Positions 61,653-64,000 of a stretch of DNA of 64,000 nt are shown piece by piece. Origin of the DNA: JAAYCU01 sp964401335 (GTDB lineage Bacteria > Planctomycetota > Phycisphaerae > UBA1845 > PWPN01); NCBI GenBank assembly GCA_964401335.1, contig CAYNYK010000001.1:62001-126000 (forward strand), given 5' to 3'. Position 1 is the stretch's first letter. Each line of letters starts with the position of its first letter. A program made the translations under genes and the position numbers. The notes below the pieces were generated by a model, which saw nothing but the letters and a program-made list of their open reading frames with translations, was not told the origin of the DNA and searched no databases.

Positions 61653-62843
61653 ATGATCAATGGTTATCGCGAAAACGAAAGAGGCCTTCGAAACAGTTGG
61701 GTGTGCATAACGGTGGTGGCCGTTCTGTTGGGTGGCGTGGCTTTTGGTGCGGAAAAGGTCTTCGAGGTCAAGCCGACGGCCGAAATTCAACCGACCACGC
61801 CGGTGCAGGACGCCGACGACGTTTGCATCTGGATTCATCCGACCGATCCGTCGCTGAGCACGGTCATCGGTACGGACAAGGAAGGCCAGGCGTGGATTGT
61901 TTACGACCTGGCCGGCCGGGAGATTCAACACGTCAAAATTGGATCGGTGAACAACGTCGATCTGCGTTACGATTTCCCGCTCGGCGGCAAAAAAGTTGCC
62001 CTGGTGACCGGCAAAGCCGCCCTCGATAGCGCCGCCGGGGGTACAAAAAAAGACCAGGTCATCGTCATGTACATGGTGGACCCGGAAACACGCAAGCTTC
62101 TGGACGTGACCGCCGAGCCCATCAAAACGAACATGGAATTCGCCTATGGATCCTGCATGTACCGAAGCGCACGCACGGGTAAGTATTACGTGATCGTGAA
62201 TTCCTACGAAGGCCACGTCGAGCAGTATGAACTTTTCGATAACGGCCAGGGCAAGGTAGCCGGTAAGCTGGTGCGTGCGTTCCAGGTCGGCAGCCGTACG
62301 GAAGGTTGCGTGGCCGACGACGAATACGGCGTGCTCTATATCGGCGAGGAAAACGTTGGAATCTGGAAATACGCGGCCGAGCCGGACGAAAATTGGAAAC
62401 CCTGTATACGCAAGCTTGTCGCGGTCCTGGGGCCAAAAGGGCCGATCTCCGACGACCTGAACGATGATATCGAAGGATTGACGATCTATTATTGCAACGA
62501 CGGCACGGGCTACCTCATCGCTTCCTGCCAGGGCAACGGTACGTTCGCCGTTTTCACACGCGAAGGGGAAAACGATTACGTGGCTTCCTTCCGGATCGTG
62601 GATAGTAATGGTATCGACGGTGTCTCCAATACCGACGGAATTGACGTGACCAATTTCAATCTCGGGCCGGCTTTCCCCAAGGGTCTCTTCGTACCCCATG
62701 ACGGCAGCAACAAGGGTGGAGATTCGACGAATTTCAAGTATGTCTGCTGGGAGGCCATCGCCAAGGCGATCCAACCGCCGCTGAAGATCGATACCACCTG
62801 GGATCCGCGTAAGCCCCCCCAGCAGCGAACGTATAAGCCGTAA
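61653..62843 (+). CDS. Beta-propeller phytase (3-phytase)
   Basis: Beta-propeller phytases release phosphate from inositol hexakisphosphate using calcium. The 396-residue exported protein has a signal (SWVCITVVAVLLGGVAFGAEK). Propeller blades follow, with family motifs: DADDVCIWIHPTDPSLSTVIGTDKEGQAWIVYDLAG, VNNVDLRYDFPLGGKKVALVTG, RTEGCVADDEYGVLYIGEENVGIWKYAAEP and DDIEGLTIYYCNDGTGYLIASCQGN. The last two carry the acidic residues that bind Ca and phosphate. The start at 61653 is chosen because AAAGGG is six bases upstream and it opens the signal. It suggests phosphate scavenging. No phosphate-regulon gene is adjacent. Confidence 0.9.
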   Translation: MINGYRENERGLRNSWVCITVVAVLLGGVAFGAEKVFEVKPTAEIQPTTPVQDADDVCIWIHPTDPSLSTVIGTDKEGQAWIVYDLAGREIQHVKIGSVNNVDLRYDFPLGGKKVALVTGKAALDSAAGGTKKDQVIVMYMVDPETRKLLDVTAEPIKTNMEFAYGSCMYRSARTGKYYVIVNSYEGHVEQYELFDNGQGKVAGKLVRAFQVGSRTEGCVADDEYGVLYIGEENVGIWKYAAEPDENWKPCIRKLVAVLGPKGPISDDLNDDIEGLTIYYCNDGTGYLIASCQGNGTFAVFTREGENDYVASFRIVDSNGIDGVSNTDGIDVTNFNLGPAFPKGLFVPHDGSNKGGDSTNFKYVCWEAIAKAIQPPLKIDTTWDPRKPPQQRTYKP

Positions 62844-62867
62844 TTTGCGCGGAAAGCCGCGTGATGA

Positions 62868-64000
62868 TCAGGTCATCACCGGATTCGGCATGGGAGTGGA
62901 CGCAAGCTCGCCGTGCAAAGTCAGCGCGGTAGCGGAGGTGATCCGGACAGTGACCAGTTCGCCGATCAGGCGTTCGGGTCCGGTGAAGACGACGATCTCG
63001 TCGGTACGGGTTCGCCCGACCAGTTGATCGCCGCGTTTCCAGGTAACGTGGTGATCGCGCTCCTGCTCGGCCTCCTGGGCCTTGACCGCCGCCTTGCTGA
63101 AACCCTCGACAAGGATTTCGACGGCCCGGCCGACAAACCCCTGATGATGGGTCAGGCCAAGGCGCTTCTGATAATCGACCAGATCCTGATGACGGCGTTT
63201 CTTGACCTCATCGGGCACGTCGTCCGGAAGGGTGCGGACGGCTACGGTTGCCGGCCTTGGCGAATACTTGAACATAAAGATGTTCTTGTAACCCACTCGC
63301 TCGATCAGGGCGAGGGTTTCCGCGTGTTCCGCGTCGGTCTCCCCGCAAAAGCCGACGATAAAATCGCTCGCCAGACTGATGCCGGGGACCATTTCCCGAG
63401 CCCGCTCGATCAACTCGATATATTGCTCGACCGTGTATTTGCGACGCATGCGCTTGAGCACGGCGTTCGAGCCGCTCTGGGCCGGCAGGTGCAGGTATTC
63501 GCAGACCTTGGGCAGGTCGCGCATGGCTTGCAGGATATCGTCGGTAAAATCGCCGGGATAACTGGTCACGAAGCGCAGGCGCTGCAACCCCTCGATCTCC
63601 TGTACCCTTTCGAGCAGGTCGGCCAGCCGTACGGTCCGTCCGCTGTCGGCATAGGCGTAACTGTTGACGGTCTGGCCGAGCAGGGTGATTTCCTTTGCTC
63701 CCAGATCGACGAGATGGCGGGCCTCGGTGACGATGTTTTCCGGCGGCCGGTTGCGTTCCGGGCCGCGAGTGAAGGGCACCACGCAGAAGGAGCAGAATTT
63801 ATTGCAGCCGCGCTGGACGCGGACATAAGCTTGCAGCGTTCGGCTACCCGGTGGCGGCCGTCGTGACATGTCCAACTCCTCGAGGCTGTTGCACAACAGG
63901 GTCCGCTCGGCCGAAGGCAGCCGGCGGGAGTGATCGTGTTCCAGGGCGATGGCCGGTTGGCGGGTTTCCTCGACCGCGGCGATCAGCGCGGGGATTTCGT
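62868..64000 (-). CDS. miaB: tRNA-2-methylthio-N6-dimethylallyladenosine synthase MiaB, N-terminus outside window
   Basis: MiaB is a radical-SAM methylthiotransferase that modifies A37 of tRNAs reading codons that start with U. The visible part has the CxxxCxxC site (RGCNKFCSFCVVPFTRGPERNRP) and typical blocks (ITLLGQTVNSYAY, YLHLPAQSGSNAVLKRMRRKYT, DFIVGFCGETDAEHAETLALIE, MFKYSPRPATVA). A C-terminal TRAM domain follows (GRTRTDEIVVFTGPERLIGELVTVRITSATALTLHGEL). No stop occurs between the internal TTG at 63896 and base 64000, so the coding sequence runs out of the window and the start is not seen. Confidence 0.95.
   Translation of the reverse strand, partial: EIPALIAAVEETRQPAIALEHDHSRRLPSAERTLLCNSLEELDMSRRPPPGSRTLQAYVRVQRGCNKFCSFCVVPFTRGPERNRPPENIVTEARHLVDLGAKEITLLGQTVNSYAYADSGRTVRLADLLERVQEIEGLQRLRFVTSYPGDFTDDILQAMRDLPKVCEYLHLPAQSGSNAVLKRMRRKYTVEQYIELIERAREMVPGISLASDFIVGFCGETDAEHAETLALIERVGYKNIFMFKYSPRPATVAVRTLPDDVPDEVKKRRHQDLVDYQKRLGLTHHQGFVGRAVEILVEGFSKAAVKAQEAEQERDHHVTWKRGDQLVGRTRTDEIVVFTGPERLIGELVTVRITSATALTLHGELASTPMPNPVMT

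Noticed and set aside
1..64000. tRNA and rRNA genes
   Set aside because: I looked for conserved tRNA arm sequences and rRNA motifs and did not recognise any; a covariance-model scan would be needed to be certain.

Overview
The window looks like about 64 kb of a GC-rich draft genome, most likely a metagenome-assembled planctomycete close to the Phycisphaerae. That placement is an inference. It rests on a collinear fliN-O-P-Q-R-flhB-A-F-G-fliA operon, a long-form GreA protein, many secreted FG-GAP, glycoside-hydrolase-like and heparinase-like proteins, and a Gfo/Idh oxidoreductase. The sequence has two 10-N gaps (24819-24828 and 55603-55612) and several 13-15 base G/C runs, so some frameshifts may be assembly errors. 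I recognised no rRNA, tRNA, CRISPR array or transposase gene.

Layout. (1) 1-11252: flagellar export apparatus, the FlhF/FlhG number-and-placement pair, the motility sigma factor FliA and two small unknown genes. A palindromic repeat is inserted between fliP and fliQ. (2) 11286-13136: an LpxL-like acyltransferase and a PHP-family histidinol-phosphatase-like enzyme. (3) 13296-19739, minus strand: a sugar-acid/redox cluster (bioA, two SDRs, an FAD flavoprotein, a KDG kinase broken at a C15 tract). (4) 19790-28551: surface or secreted proteins, namely two FG-GAP beta-propeller proteins (one with a metzincin protease) and two large glycan-active-type proteins. (5) 28597-34434, minus strand: GreA fused to a helical-repeat region, KtrA/KtrB-type potassium uptake, and a cyclophilin-FKBP fusion. 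(6) 34610-41157, plus strand: folK, a group 1-like [NiFe]-hydrogenase with its maturation protease, a potassium channel, a DUF962/Mpo1-like protein and an RtcB-type RNA ligase. (7) 41158-42400: a decaying PIN toxin and its antitoxin lie between two perfect 39-bp copies of the 3' end of rtcB. (8) 42398-46769: a YbaK deacylase, a MetX-MetW fusion, a lipoprotein and a Gfo/Idh oxidoreductase. (9) 47628-55402: a type III restriction-modification island in which a DUF3800 gene and a possible RelE/barnase-like nuclease gene sit between mod and res. The middle of mod is markedly AT-rich. (10) 55774-64000: a heparinase II/III-like enzyme, a large GH-like protein, a beta-propeller phytase and the C-terminal part of miaB.

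How the genes work together. The first 11 kb is one motility operon. The hydrogenase small subunit, large subunit and endopeptidase form a minimal operon without a visible membrane cytochrome. The minus-strand sugar-acid genes and the several secreted polysaccharide-active proteins fit a heterotroph that degrades acidic glycans. The strongest candidates for an undescribed system are the four-gene mod-DUF3800-nuclease-res island and the toxin-antitoxin segment bounded by duplicated rtcB ends.
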